Shown here one piece after another: positions 1 through 8,279 of a DNA stretch of 50,373 nt. The DNA lies in NCBI RefSeq assembly GCF_003217325.1, contig NZ_QJTI01000020.1:34258-84630 (forward strand), read 5' to 3'. The translations under genes and the position numbers were made by a program. Source of the stretch: Rhodopseudomonas faecalis (lineage in GTDB: Bacteria > Pseudomonadota > Alphaproteobacteria > Rhizobiales > Xanthobacteraceae). Every line of letters begins with the position of its first letter. Positions within the stretch are counted from its first letter, which is position 1. The notes beneath the pieces were generated by a model. That model ran no database searches and was not told where the DNA came from. It saw only the letters and a program-made list of their open reading frames with translations.

Positions 1-597
1 TATCCAGTTAGACGATGATGCCCTCCCTCACAGCCCCCCACCCGACCGGCCTGACGGCCGGCCACCCTCCCCGCGAGGGGGAGGGATGGGAGCGCGTGGC
101 GCTGTCCGTAACGACGATGCGCGTCTGGCGGCAACTCACCGCGCGTTCGGCGACATGGCTGACAGGTGTTCGGCGACATCACCGACAGGTGCTCGGACAC
201 ATCGCAGTGTTCGGGGACATGTCGGACGGATGTTCGGGGACATCACCGACACATCGGCGGACGGCATCTGACCGCTCAAGGCCAAGTCCATGCTCGGACG
301 AGTCTTTCCCTCCCCCCGCGCAGCGGTGGGGAGGGTCGGCGCGCAGCGCCGGGGTGGGGGGGGCGTTGTGCCCCACCCGCTAAGCTCAAGGTTGATCGTT
401 CGGCGTGAGCGCCAAGCGACGTTCATTCGCGCTTGGAGACGATCCAGTTAGACGATGATGCCCTCGCTCACAGCCCCCCACCCGACCGGCCTGACGGCCG
501 GCCACCCTCCCCGCGAGGGGGAGGGATGGGTGCGCGTGGCGCTGGCCGTAGCGATTGAAGGCGTCGCGGGGCGTCGTCGTGAGTAAACGGCGTGCCG
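1..597. repeat. Intergenic repeat mosaic at left edge
   Basis: No gene is supported here. Bases 2-113 recur as a direct repeat at 442-553 (offset 440) with only a handful of mismatches; each copy carries a GGCCTGACGGCC-type palindrome and a CCCTCCCC/GGGGGAGGG hairpin. Between them, about 145-265, lie roughly five imperfect copies of a 21-24 nt unit (consensus about TGTTCGGSGACATCACCGACA) whose ends form a TGT/ACA dyad. A further GC-rich palindrome lies at about 311-377. The short open frames here are simply the repeats read through and do not look like proteins. The mosaic begins immediately after the 3' end of mlaD. Confidence 0.7.
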
Positions 598-1455
598 TTA
601 CTGCTGGCGGCGCGGCCCGGGCAGCCGCTGCTGCTGCTGAAGTTCGGGCGCCGAAGGCCCGAACAGAATCCGCGTCGGATTGCGGTCGAGATTGATCACC
701 GCGCGGCTGATATCGGCCAAGGTGCGGCGGCCATCGAGGATCAGCGCCGCCGAGCGCTTGTCGAGATTGTCGGCCAGTTCCTTCACCGACTTCACCGCCT
801 GCAGCAATTCACCGCCATCCTTGCCGCCGGCCAGCGCATCAAGGCCGATCATGATGTTGTCGGTGCGGCTGATCATGCTGTCGGTCTTGCGCATGATGCT
901 GTCGATGTGCTCGGCGCTGCGCGCCAGGCCATCGGTAAAGGTCTGCACGTTCTGCAGCGAGCCCTTCACCGCGGATTCGTTGTCCGCGACCATGCGGTTG
1001 ATGTTCTTCAGCGTGGCGCGGAATGCCTCGGCGACGTCCTGCAGCGAGTTCGGATCGGCGACCAGCATCGGCACGCCATCGTCATCGAGCGGCACCGGCG
1101 GCGCTGTTTCCTGGCCGCCCTTGAGCGACACCGCGGCAACACCGGTCAGGCCCTGGAATTCCAGCCCGACCAGAGTGTCCTTGCGGATCGGCGCGCTGCT
1201 CTCAACCATCGCCAGCGCCACCACGCGGCGCGGATTATCGAGCTTTACCGAAATCACTTCGCCGACGCGCACGCCGTTGAAATTGACATTGCCGCCATTG
1301 CGCAGACCGGAGGCCGAGCCTTCGAACACGATGCGCAGCGGCGTTCGCATCTTGGCGGTGTGCGCGCTCTGGAACCAGAGCACAAACCCCACCGCGCCCG
1401 CGATCACCGCAATCGTGAACAGGCCAATCAGAAAATAGTTCGCCCGGGTCTCCAT
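598..1455 (-). CDS. mlaD: MlaD-type MCE-domain lipid-binding protein
   Basis: Periplasmic substrate-binding component of an Mla-type ABC system that moves phospholipids between the outer and inner membranes. The 285-residue product has one N-terminal membrane anchor (about residues 7-28), a single MCE domain (about 38-115, containing the GLRNGGNVNFNGVRVGEV stretch typical of the family) and a long helical tail (about 125-260), ending in a Gln/Pro/Arg-rich segment. The ATG has GGAG 7 nt upstream. It is the last gene of the operon mlaE-mlaF-mlaD, 15 nt after mlaF. No mlaC-, mlaB- or PqiC-like auxiliary lipoprotein gene follows; repeats begin directly downstream. The family assignment is firm, while the exact lipid cargo is inferred. 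Confidence 0.9.
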   Translation of the reverse strand: METRANYFLIGLFTIAVIAGAVGFVLWFQSAHTAKMRTPLRIVFEGSASGLRNGGNVNFNGVRVGEVISVKLDNPRRVVALAMVESSAPIRKDTLVGLEFQGLTGVAAVSLKGGQETAPPVPLDDDGVPMLVADPNSLQDVAEAFRATLKNINRMVADNESAVKGSLQNVQTFTDGLARSAEHIDSIMRKTDSMISRTDNIMIGLDALAGGKDGGELLQAVKSVKELADNLDKRSAALILDGRRTLADISRAVINLDRNPTRILFGPSAPELQQQQRLPGPRRQQ

Positions 1456-1470
1456 TACATCACTCCGGTA

Positions 1471-2259
1471 CTAGGCGCCGGCCACAGCGCGAGCGCGCTT
1501 GCCGTGAAAATATTGACGTAGCCAAGGGTGGCGAGAGGCTTTCATCTCGTCCATCGATCCGGCTGCGATGATCTTGCCGTCGCCGAGCACGGCGATCCGG
1601 TCGCAGGCGGTGTGCAGGCTGTCGAGGTCATGGGTGACCATGAACACCGTCAGCCCCAAAGTGCGCTGCAGAGTGCGCACCAGCTCATCGAACTCGCCGG
1701 CGCCGATCGGGTCGAGACCCGAGGTCGGCTCGTCCAAAAACACCAGTTCGGGATCGAGCGCCAGCGCCCGCGCCAGCGCGACGCGCTTAATCATGCCGCC
1801 CGACAATTCGGACGGCATGCGGTCGGCGACCTCCGGCCGCAGCCCGACCATCGCGAGCTTGGCAATGGTGATCTCGTCGAGCAGCCGCTGCGATAGTTTC
1901 AGATATTCGCGCACCGGGAATTGGATGTTCTGCCGCACCGTCAGCGACGAGAACAGCGCGCCCTGTTGAAACAAAATGCCCCAGCGCCGCTCCACCGAGC
2001 GCCGCTCGCGGGCATTGGCCTTGTCGAGATCGACGCCGAACACCTCGATGCTGCCGCTGATCTTCGGCACAAGACCGATGATGGTGCGGGTCAGCACCGA
2101 TTTGCCAGCGCCGGACGGGCCGACGAAGCCAAGGATTTCGCCGCGCTGTACGTCGAGATCAAGGCTATCCAGCACCTTGGTGGCGCCGAACTGCACGGTG
2201 ACATCGCGCACGCGGATGATCGGCTCGGCCGGTTTTTTCTTCGGCATTGATTTCGCCAT
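1471..2259 (-). CDS. mlaF: MlaF-type ABC transporter ATPase
   Basis: ATPase subunit that powers the Mla lipid transporter at the cytoplasmic face of the inner membrane. The 262-residue protein shows a Walker A motif GPSGAGKS (47-54), an ABC signature LSGGM (152-156), a Walker B motif followed by DEPTSGLD (from about 171) and a switch histidine in MVTHD. LSGGM in place of LSGGQ is usual in this subfamily. The start ATG lies 3 nt after the mlaE stop, so the two are translationally close, and mlaD follows after 15 nt. The length and motifs are normal for MlaF. Confidence 0.93.
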   Translation of the reverse strand: MAKSMPKKKPAEPIIRVRDVTVQFGATKVLDSLDLDVQRGEILGFVGPSGAGKSVLTRTIIGLVPKISGSIEVFGVDLDKANARERRSVERRWGILFQQGALFSSLTVRQNIQFPVREYLKLSQRLLDEITIAKLAMVGLRPEVADRMPSELSGGMIKRVALARALALDPELVFLDEPTSGLDPIGAGEFDELVRTLQRTLGLTVFMVTHDLDSLHTACDRIAVLGDGKIIAAGSMDEMKASRHPWLRQYFHGKRARAVAGA

Positions 2260-2262
2260 TGA

Positions 2263-3393
2263 TCACATCCCGATCGAGGCGAAGATGATGGCGAACAGCC
2301 CGTCCATCACGATCACAAAGAAGATGCTCTTGACCACCGACGAGGTGGTGTGGCGGCCAAGCGACTCCGCGCTGCCCTGCACCGCCATGCCCTCGACACA
2401 GGCCACCACTGCGATCACCAGCGCCATCACCGGCGCCTTGATCATGCCGACGATGAAATGGTCGATCGAAATCGAATCGCGCAGCCGCATCAGGAACGCA
2501 TCGGGCTCGACGCCGCCATAGAGCCAGGCCACCAGCCCGCCGCCATAGAGCGCGGCGATCACGCCAAGGAAGGTCAGCATCGGCACGGCGAGCAGCAGCG
2601 CCACCAGGCGCGGCATCACCAGCACGTCGGTCGGGTCAAAGCCCATGGTGCGCAGCGCGTCGATTTCCTCGCGCATTTTCATCGAGCCGAGTTCGGCGGT
2701 GTAGGCGCTGCCGGAGCGGCCGGCGACCATGATCGCCACCAACAGCACGCCGAGTTCCCGCAGCACCAACACGCCCAGCATGTCGACCACGAACACGTCG
2801 GCGCCGAATTTGCGGAAATGGAAGATGCCCTGCTGGGCGACGATGCAGCCGATCAAAAAGGTGATCAGCACCACGATCGGCACCGCGCGCCAGCACACCT
2901 GCTCGAGATGATGCACGGTCGAGGTCAGCCGGAACGACAGCGGATGGCGCAGCACCCGCAGCGTCGACACCGTGACCGCGCCGGTCATCGCCACCAGATT
3001 GACCATCGTGTCGCCAAAGCCGACCACGCTGCGGCCGATCTGTTCTAGCGGCGCACGCAGCCGCAGCGGCGATGTCGTCGGCGCATCGGAGCTCTGCACC
3101 CGGCGCACTTCGTTGACCAGGCTGGCATAGGCCGCCGACAGCCCGGCGATCGGCGGCTCAACGCCGCCATTGGTCAGGCTGCGGCGCAGCCGCTCGATCA
3201 GCCAGGCGCCAAACGTGTCGAGCCGCGACACTTGCGAGACGTCGATCGAGATCGTGCCGCCGCCACCGCTGGCCTCAGCCTCGGCCACCATGCGTTCCAG
3301 CGCCGGCGCGAAAGGCGCGGTCCAGGGCCCGGCGGCGCACAGCGCCAGCGCATTGCCCTTGGCGACCTTTTCCAATGTCGGATTGCTGTCCAA
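2263..3393 (-). CDS. mlaE: MlaE-type ABC permease with N-terminal STAS-like domain
   Basis: Inner-membrane permease of the Mla phospholipid transporter. I choose the TTG at 3393, giving 376 residues, because a strong GAGGAG lies 6 nt upstream; an in-frame ATG at 3444 lacks such a site, and longer in-frame extensions run into the divergent epimerase gene. Residues about 1-100 resemble a STAS-like domain of the MlaB type (SIDVSQVSRLDTFGAWL) fused to the permease, which would explain the absence of a separate mlaB. The remainder (about 130-375) is the conserved MlaE permease, with several hydrophobic segments and the ELGVLLVAIMVAGRSGSA region. It is the first gene of the mlaEFD operon. Confidence 0.88.
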   Translation of the reverse strand: MDSNPTLEKVAKGNALALCAAGPWTAPFAPALERMVAEAEASGGGGTISIDVSQVSRLDTFGAWLIERLRRSLTNGGVEPPIAGLSAAYASLVNEVRRVQSSDAPTTSPLRLRAPLEQIGRSVVGFGDTMVNLVAMTGAVTVSTLRVLRHPLSFRLTSTVHHLEQVCWRAVPIVVLITFLIGCIVAQQGIFHFRKFGADVFVVDMLGVLVLRELGVLLVAIMVAGRSGSAYTAELGSMKMREEIDALRTMGFDPTDVLVMPRLVALLLAVPMLTFLGVIAALYGGGLVAWLYGGVEPDAFLMRLRDSISIDHFIVGMIKAPVMALVIAVVACVEGMAVQGSAESLGRHTTSSVVKSIFFVIVMDGLFAIIFASIGM

Positions 3394-3532
3394 AGTCGGC
3401 TCCTCTGGCGTTCCAGCCGGCGCGGCAGCGCTCGCTCGCAGCATCCAACCGTGCCTTGTGGGGGACGCGCCATACCAGCCATACTTGGCAGGCTGCGGCA
3501 ACCACTGATTCGACAAATCGCCTGCTACATAA

Positions 3533-4528
3533 ATGACTGAGCAACATCCGCCGCGCCTGTTGGCGCGGATTGAGCGTTGGCCGATCGCCGGCGCGTTCAA
3601 TATCAGCCGCGGTTCCAAGACCGAAGCGGTGGTGGTGGTGGCCGAAATCCACCATCGCGGCCAGATCGGCCGCGGCGAATGCGTGCCCTATGCCCGCTAT
3701 GGCGAGACGCCCGAGGCGACGCTGGCGGCGATCGAAGCGCACGCCGAAGCAGTCGCGGCCGGGCTGACGCCGCAGGCGCTGCGCCAGACCATGGCGCATG
3801 GCGCGGCCCGCAACGCGCTCGACTGCGCCCTGCTCGATCTCGCCGCCAAGCTCGCCGGGAAACGGATCTGGGACCTGCTCGGCCGCCCGGCGCCGGTGCC
3901 CTGCACCACGGCCTACACCATCTCGCTCGGCACGCCGGAGGCGATGGCCGCGGCGGCGGCGCAGGCCGCCCATCGGCCGCTGCTCAAGATCAAGCTCGGC
4001 AGCAGCAATGACGCCGCCCGGATCGCGGCGGTAAGGCGCGCGGCGCCAAGCAGCGAATTGATCGTCGATGCCAATGAAGGCTGGAGCGTGGCTTCGCTCG
4101 CCGCCAATCTCGCCGCCTGCGCCGAGGCCGGCGTCACCCTGGTCGAGCAGCCGCTGCCGGCCGGCCAGGACGGCGTGCTCGCGTCCCTGCAGCGCCCGAT
4201 CCCGGTATGCGCCGACGAGAGCGTGCACGACCTCGCCTCGCTGGCCGGGCTGCGCGAGCGCTATGACGCCATCAACATCAAGCTCGACAAGGCCGGCGGC
4301 CTGACCGAAGCGCTGGCGATGGCCGATGCCGCGCAACAAGCCGGGCTCGCGATCATGGTCGGCTGCATGGTGGCGACCTCGCTGGCGATGGCGCCGGCGA
4401 TGCTGCTGGCGCAAGCGGCGCGTTATGTCGATCTCGACGGCCCGCTGCTGCTGGCCAAGGATCGCGATCACGGCCTGCATTACGAGGGCAGCACGGTGCA
4501 TCCGCCGCCCGCGGCGCTGTGGGGCTGA
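3533..4528 (+). CDS. Enolase-superfamily dipeptide epimerase (L-Ala-D/L-Glu type)
   Basis: Probably epimerises L-Ala-D-Glu, a product of murein peptide recycling, or racemises a related N-acyl amino acid (DgcA-like). The 331-residue protein has the muconate-lactonizing subgroup layout: an N-terminal capping domain and a barrel with KIK (152-154; catalytic Lys), metal ligands Asp179, Glu205 and Asp228, and the second catalytic lysine in the NIKLDK segment (K250/K253). A DLDGP segment near 300 fits the dipeptide-epimerase branch. It starts 139 nt from the divergent mlaE start and stands alone on this strand. Enzyme class is well supported; the exact substrate is inferred. Confidence 0.83.
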   Translation: MTEQHPPRLLARIERWPIAGAFNISRGSKTEAVVVVAEIHHRGQIGRGECVPYARYGETPEATLAAIEAHAEAVAAGLTPQALRQTMAHGAARNALDCALLDLAAKLAGKRIWDLLGRPAPVPCTTAYTISLGTPEAMAAAAAQAAHRPLLKIKLGSSNDAARIAAVRRAAPSSELIVDANEGWSVASLAANLAACAEAGVTLVEQPLPAGQDGVLASLQRPIPVCADESVHDLASLAGLRERYDAINIKLDKAGGLTEALAMADAAQQAGLAIMVGCMVATSLAMAPAMLLAQAARYVDLDGPLLLAKDRDHGLHYEGSTVHPPPAALWG

Positions 4529-4532
4529 GCCG

Positions 4533-5726
4533 CTACGGCGCCACGCCCGGCTGCGCGGCGTGCAGCCGGCGCTGCGCCAGCGCGATCAGCACGCCGCCGC
4601 CGAGCGCCATGACCGCCATCATCAGATACACGCCCTGGCCATAGCGGGCGTAGAGCGCGCCGGCGGCAATCGACGCCACCGAGGTCACCAGCCCGGCGCA
4701 GGCAATCAGATAACCCTGGGCGCTGGCGCTGAACTGGTGCGGCACATGGCGCACCATCAACGTCATGATGCCGACCTGGGTGATGCCAAAACTGGCGCCG
4801 TGCAGCAGCTGCACCGCGGCCAGCAGCGGCAGCGGCAAATCCTGGGTCATGATCGACCAGCGCAGCACCGCGCTCGCCGCGCCGATCATCACCAAGGTCA
4901 CCGGCGACCAGGTGAACCGCGGCGACAACGCGAACACCACGATCTCGGCGATCACGCCGAGCGCCCACAGACCGGCGATGGTCAGCCCAGCCAGGCCATC
5001 GGCCTGCCAGGCGATCGAGGCAAAGCTGTAATAGGCGGCGTGGCTGCCCTGGATCAGCGCTGAAGCGGCGATGATCGCCAGAAAGCCCGGATCGCGCAGC
5101 AGCCTGCTGGCGCGCGCCAGCGCGGCGGGCGGCTTGCCGGCCCCCTGCAGCGGCTGCAATCCGAAGCTGACCAGCGCGCCCAGCATCGCCACCGCCACGA
5201 TCAGCCAGATCAGGCTGGCGACCGGAATACGATCGACCACCAGGCCGCAGCCGATCGCGCCGACGATGAACGCGCCCGAGCCCCACAGCCGCAGCGGCCC
5301 ATAGTTCAAACCGTAGCGCACCACGCCCTTGAGCGCGTAGCCGTCGGTCAGTGGTACCAGCGGCGTCCAGACGCAGGCGGTCAGCGCAAAGGCAATCAGC
5401 AGCGCCAGCGGCTCACGCAGCGTACCGATCAGCGCAAACCCTAGGACGGTTACCAGGGACGCTAGGATCATCGCCGCGCGTAGCGCATGATAGCGCTCAG
5501 CAAGGCTGGTAATGAACGGCAGCACGGTGAATCGTGTCAGCGGCGGCGCCGCCAAAATCACGCCGATCCAGGCTGGTTCGATGCCGACGCCCTGCAGCCA
5601 CACCGGGAAGAACGGCAGATAGACGCCGATCAGCCCGAACACCGCGCCGTAGAACAACGCCAGCCGCGCCGCGAATCGCCGGGATACCTCGTAGGAAGTG
5701 ATGGGGATTTGTGATTCGCGGGGCAT
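4533..5726 (-). CDS. MFS transporter, MFS_1-like (HcaT/LacY-like)
   Basis: Inner-membrane secondary transporter of the major facilitator superfamily. The chosen ATG at 5726 gives 397 residues; the in-frame extension upstream would overlap the divergent gene and lacks membrane character. About twelve hydrophobic segments are visible, beginning with LALFYGAVFGLIGVYLPFF, in the pattern of the phenylpropionate-permease-like subfamily (MFS_1_like). It ends 4 nt from the stop of the convergent epimerase gene. The substrate cannot be read from the sequence, and the neighbours do not form an obvious catabolic pathway. Confidence 0.82.
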   Translation of the reverse strand: MPRESQIPITSYEVSRRFAARLALFYGAVFGLIGVYLPFFPVWLQGVGIEPAWIGVILAAPPLTRFTVLPFITSLAERYHALRAAMILASLVTVLGFALIGTLREPLALLIAFALTACVWTPLVPLTDGYALKGVVRYGLNYGPLRLWGSGAFIVGAIGCGLVVDRIPVASLIWLIVAVAMLGALVSFGLQPLQGAGKPPAALARASRLLRDPGFLAIIAASALIQGSHAAYYSFASIAWQADGLAGLTIAGLWALGVIAEIVVFALSPRFTWSPVTLVMIGAASAVLRWSIMTQDLPLPLLAAVQLLHGASFGITQVGIMTLMVRHVPHQFSASAQGYLIACAGLVTSVASIAAGALYARYGQGVYLMMAVMALGGGVLIALAQRRLHAAQPGVAP

Positions 5727-5801
5727 CAATTCAATTGCGATTCGGTGCGGTTCATGGTGATCGTTAACGGATTGCGTTTCAATTTGCGTCACGAGTTGGC
5801 C

Positions 5802-7130
5802 ATGTCCGAAGAAGCTTTTGCCTTGTCGCCGATCGCGGCTCGTCCATCGCTGCCCAGCGAGGCCGATTATGACGCGATCCGCGAAGCGTTCATGGAGACT
5901 TCTCGCGGACGCTGGTTTCTCAGCGAATACGCCAAGCGCAACCGCAATGCCGACACCCGCATGGTGCTGGATGCGGTGGAACGCATCGAACAAAGCATCG
6001 CAGCGCAGAAGCAATCATCGCAAGGCGGGCTGATGGAGGCGCTGGGCCCGATCAGTTCGCTGATCGGCGAAACCCGCAATGCCGTCGCCAAGGCGCTGCC
6101 CGATCCGCTCGACGTGCTGGCGCCGGTGCGCGAAGGCGCCAGGGTCACGCGCGAGGTTGCCGTCGCGCTGCGCGACTGCGGCGCCGATGTGCGGATTTGC
6201 GATCTGCTCGACGCCCAGGTTGAAGCGATCGAGTCCGGCCACCGGCAGATGGTGATGTCGTCGGCGCGCGATGTGGTGCTGGCCGCATTCGACCGGCTGC
6301 TGCAGGACGTGATCGACCTCGCCAGCGCCGATGGCCAACCCAACGCGGGTTCTGACGACAACCCCACCGCCGCAGCGCCGCGCGCCGAACCGCCCTCGCC
6401 TCCTGCTCCGCCCGCGCCGCCCGCCGCTCCGGAAGCGGCCGTGGCCGTGCAGCCCGTGGCCGATGAGATCGTGGCGGAACAGATCGCGGCAGATGAAATC
6501 GCGGCAGTGGTCGAGCACGTGCCGGAGCCGCAGCCGGCAGCGGAGGCTGAAATCGCGGCCGCAGCCGTGATCGCGGCCACCCCGGCCATCGATCTCGACG
6601 ACGAGCCGGAGGCCGATGACGATTCGTTGTTCGACGAGCCGGAGGTCAGCCCCCAGCCAGCCGCGCAGCTTGCGCCCGAGCTGCCGCAGGATGACGAACC
6701 GCCGGCGCCGACGCTGGAGCAGATCATCGCCGACGAAGCGGTGAGCGACGCCGCGTTCGCGCATGACATTGCGGTGCTCGATCTGGTGGCCCAGGAAATG
6801 GCCGCGCCGGACGACGATGATCTGTCCGACCTCGAATTCGCCGATCCGGAACCGGTGGACGACGATGAGCCGGTCGCGCAGGCGGATGGCGTGCCGGCCG
6901 TGGCCGTGGCCGCCGCCCCGGCGCAAGCGATCGCTGCCGAACCGGCTGCTACCGCGAACGCCAGCCGCGCGTCCGCGCAGGCCCCGCAGCAGATGCAGGC
7001 CGCGGCGCCGGCCTCGGTTGGAGCTGCCGTGCTGGCCCAGGGCGTGGTGCGCAAGCCGGTGCTGAGCAGCGATCCGTTCGCCGCGCTGCGCCGCATGACT
7101 CAGGCTGAAAAGCTGGCGTTCTTTTCCTGA
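5802..7130 (+). CDS. Acidic Ala/Pro-rich protein with conserved alphaproteobacterial N-terminus (possibly CheZ-like)
   Basis: Function not firmly recognised. From the ATG at 5802 it has 442 residues; an in-frame ATG at 5745 is less likely because the family-like part begins MSEEAF. Residues about 21-52 carry an AIREAFMETSRGRWFL..YAKRNRNADT segment, followed by helices to about 185. The middle (about 185-410) is a low-complexity stretch rich in Ala, Pro, Asp and Glu, likely disordered. The C-terminus ends in DPFAALRRMTQAEKLAFFS. From memory, this N-terminal plus C-terminal combination occurs in an alphaproteobacterial CheZ-like family, but the usual SFQDLTGQR-type block is not visible. Its 3' end overlaps the convergent dehydratase gene by 31 nt. 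Confidence 0.7.
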   Translation: MSEEAFALSPIAARPSLPSEADYDAIREAFMETSRGRWFLSEYAKRNRNADTRMVLDAVERIEQSIAAQKQSSQGGLMEALGPISSLIGETRNAVAKALPDPLDVLAPVREGARVTREVAVALRDCGADVRICDLLDAQVEAIESGHRQMVMSSARDVVLAAFDRLLQDVIDLASADGQPNAGSDDNPTAAAPRAEPPSPPAPPAPPAAPEAAVAVQPVADEIVAEQIAADEIAAVVEHVPEPQPAAEAEIAAAAVIAATPAIDLDDEPEADDDSLFDEPEVSPQPAAQLAPELPQDDEPPAPTLEQIIADEAVSDAAFAHDIAVLDLVAQEMAAPDDDDLSDLEFADPEPVDDDEPVAQADGVPAVAVAAAPAQAIAAEPAATANASRASAQAPQQMQAAAPASVGAAVLAQGVVRKPVLSSDPFAALRRMTQAEKLAFFS

Positions 7131-8155
7131 GCGGCGCTGGCGCCGACCAGCGGCGCCATGGTGTCGTCTTCGATCAGCCGGGCGTACATGTCCGGGTCGA
7201 CATTGCCGCCCGACAGCACCACCGCCACGGTCTTGCCACGCGCCTGAATGCGCCCGGCCAGCAGGGCCGCCAGCGCTACCGCGCCGCTTGGCTCGACCAC
7301 CAGCCGCAATTCACGGAACACCAGCCCGACGGTCGCGGCCACCTCGGCGTCAGAAGCGGTGACGCCGCGCGCCAGCAGCCGCTGATTGATGGTGAAGGTG
7401 AGCTGGCCGGGGATCGGCGCCATCAGCGCATCGCAAATGGTGTGCTTGTCGGCATGATGCGGTTCGCGCTGGCCGGCACGCAGCGAGCGGGCGTGATCAT
7501 CAAAACCATCGGGCTCGGCGCAGACGATCGCCGCTTGCGGGCGGCGCGATCGCACCGCCACCGCGATGCCGGCACAGAGCCCGCCGCCCGAGGCCGGCGC
7601 CATCACCAGATCGGGCGACAGCCCGATCTGCTCGAGATCATCGACGATCTCGCGGCCGATCGTGCCCTGCCCGGCAATGATCTTGGTGTCGTCATAAGGC
7701 GGCACCAGCGTCGCGCCACGCTCCTCGGCAATGCGGCGCGCAATCGCCTCGCGGTCTTCGCGCAGCCGGTCATACAGCACCAGCTCGGCGCCATAGGCTT
7801 TGGTGCGTTCGCGCTTGGAGGCCGGGGCATCGGCCGGCATGACGATGGTGGCACGCAGCCCGAGCAATTGCGCCGCGGCGGCGACGCCCTGGGCATGATT
7901 GCCGGACGAGAACGCCACCACGCCGCGCGGCCGGGCCTCCTCGGGGATCGACATCAGCTTGTTGAAGGCGCCGCGGAACTTGAACGAGCCGGTCCGCTGC
8001 AGCATCTCCGGCTTGAGCAGTACCCGGGCGCCGCTGAGCGCGTCGATCACCGGCGACGACACAAGCGGCGTGCGCACCGCATGGGGCGCCAACACCTGGG
8101 CCGCTTGCTCGATATCTGCGGCACTGACGGGCAGCGAAGTCAGACCCTCGTTCAT
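7100..8155 (-). CDS. PLP-dependent threonine/serine dehydratase family protein
   Basis: Fold-type II PLP enzyme, probably a catabolic threonine/serine dehydratase or serine racemase. Visible features in the 351-residue protein are the PLP lysine in SFKFRGA (K59), the SSGNHAQG substrate/cofactor loop (about 83-90), the glycine-rich phosphate loop SGGGLCAG (about 188-195) and a C-terminal VVLSGGNVD. No ACT regulatory domain is present, so it is the short catabolic form and not the isoleucine-regulated IlvA. It overlaps the 3' end of the convergent acidic-protein gene by 31 nt. The choice between dehydratase and racemase is not decidable here. Confidence 0.85.
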   Translation of the reverse strand: MNEGLTSLPVSAADIEQAAQVLAPHAVRTPLVSSPVIDALSGARVLLKPEMLQRTGSFKFRGAFNKLMSIPEEARPRGVVAFSSGNHAQGVAAAAQLLGLRATIVMPADAPASKRERTKAYGAELVLYDRLREDREAIARRIAEERGATLVPPYDDTKIIAGQGTIGREIVDDLEQIGLSPDLVMAPASGGGLCAGIAVAVRSRRPQAAIVCAEPDGFDDHARSLRAGQREPHHADKHTICDALMAPIPGQLTFTINQRLLARGVTASDAEVAATVGLVFRELRLVVEPSGAVALAALLAGRIQARGKTVAVVLSGGNVDPDMYARLIEDDTMAPLVGASAAQEKNASFSA

Positions 8156-8186
8156 GTCTGACTCATAGGCTCACCGCAACATGCGA

Positions 8187-8213
8187 GCAAGTGGCGGTGA
8201 TCACGCCACTTGC
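8187..8213. terminator. Perfect 10-bp inverted repeat between glycosyltransferase and dehydratase genes
   Basis: GCAAGTGGCG and CGCCACTTGC flank a 7-nt spacer (8197-8203). It lies downstream of the minus-strand glycosyltransferase and upstream of the dehydratase start. There is no following T-run on either strand, so it may be a factor-dependent stop or an operator instead of an intrinsic terminator. Just beyond it GCAGTGACTT-like units are repeated. Confidence 0.35.
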
Positions 8214-8279
8214 CGCAGTGACTTGCTGCAGTGACTGACTTGGCGAATGATCTGCCCGCCTGATGTGCCGCAGCGGCGC

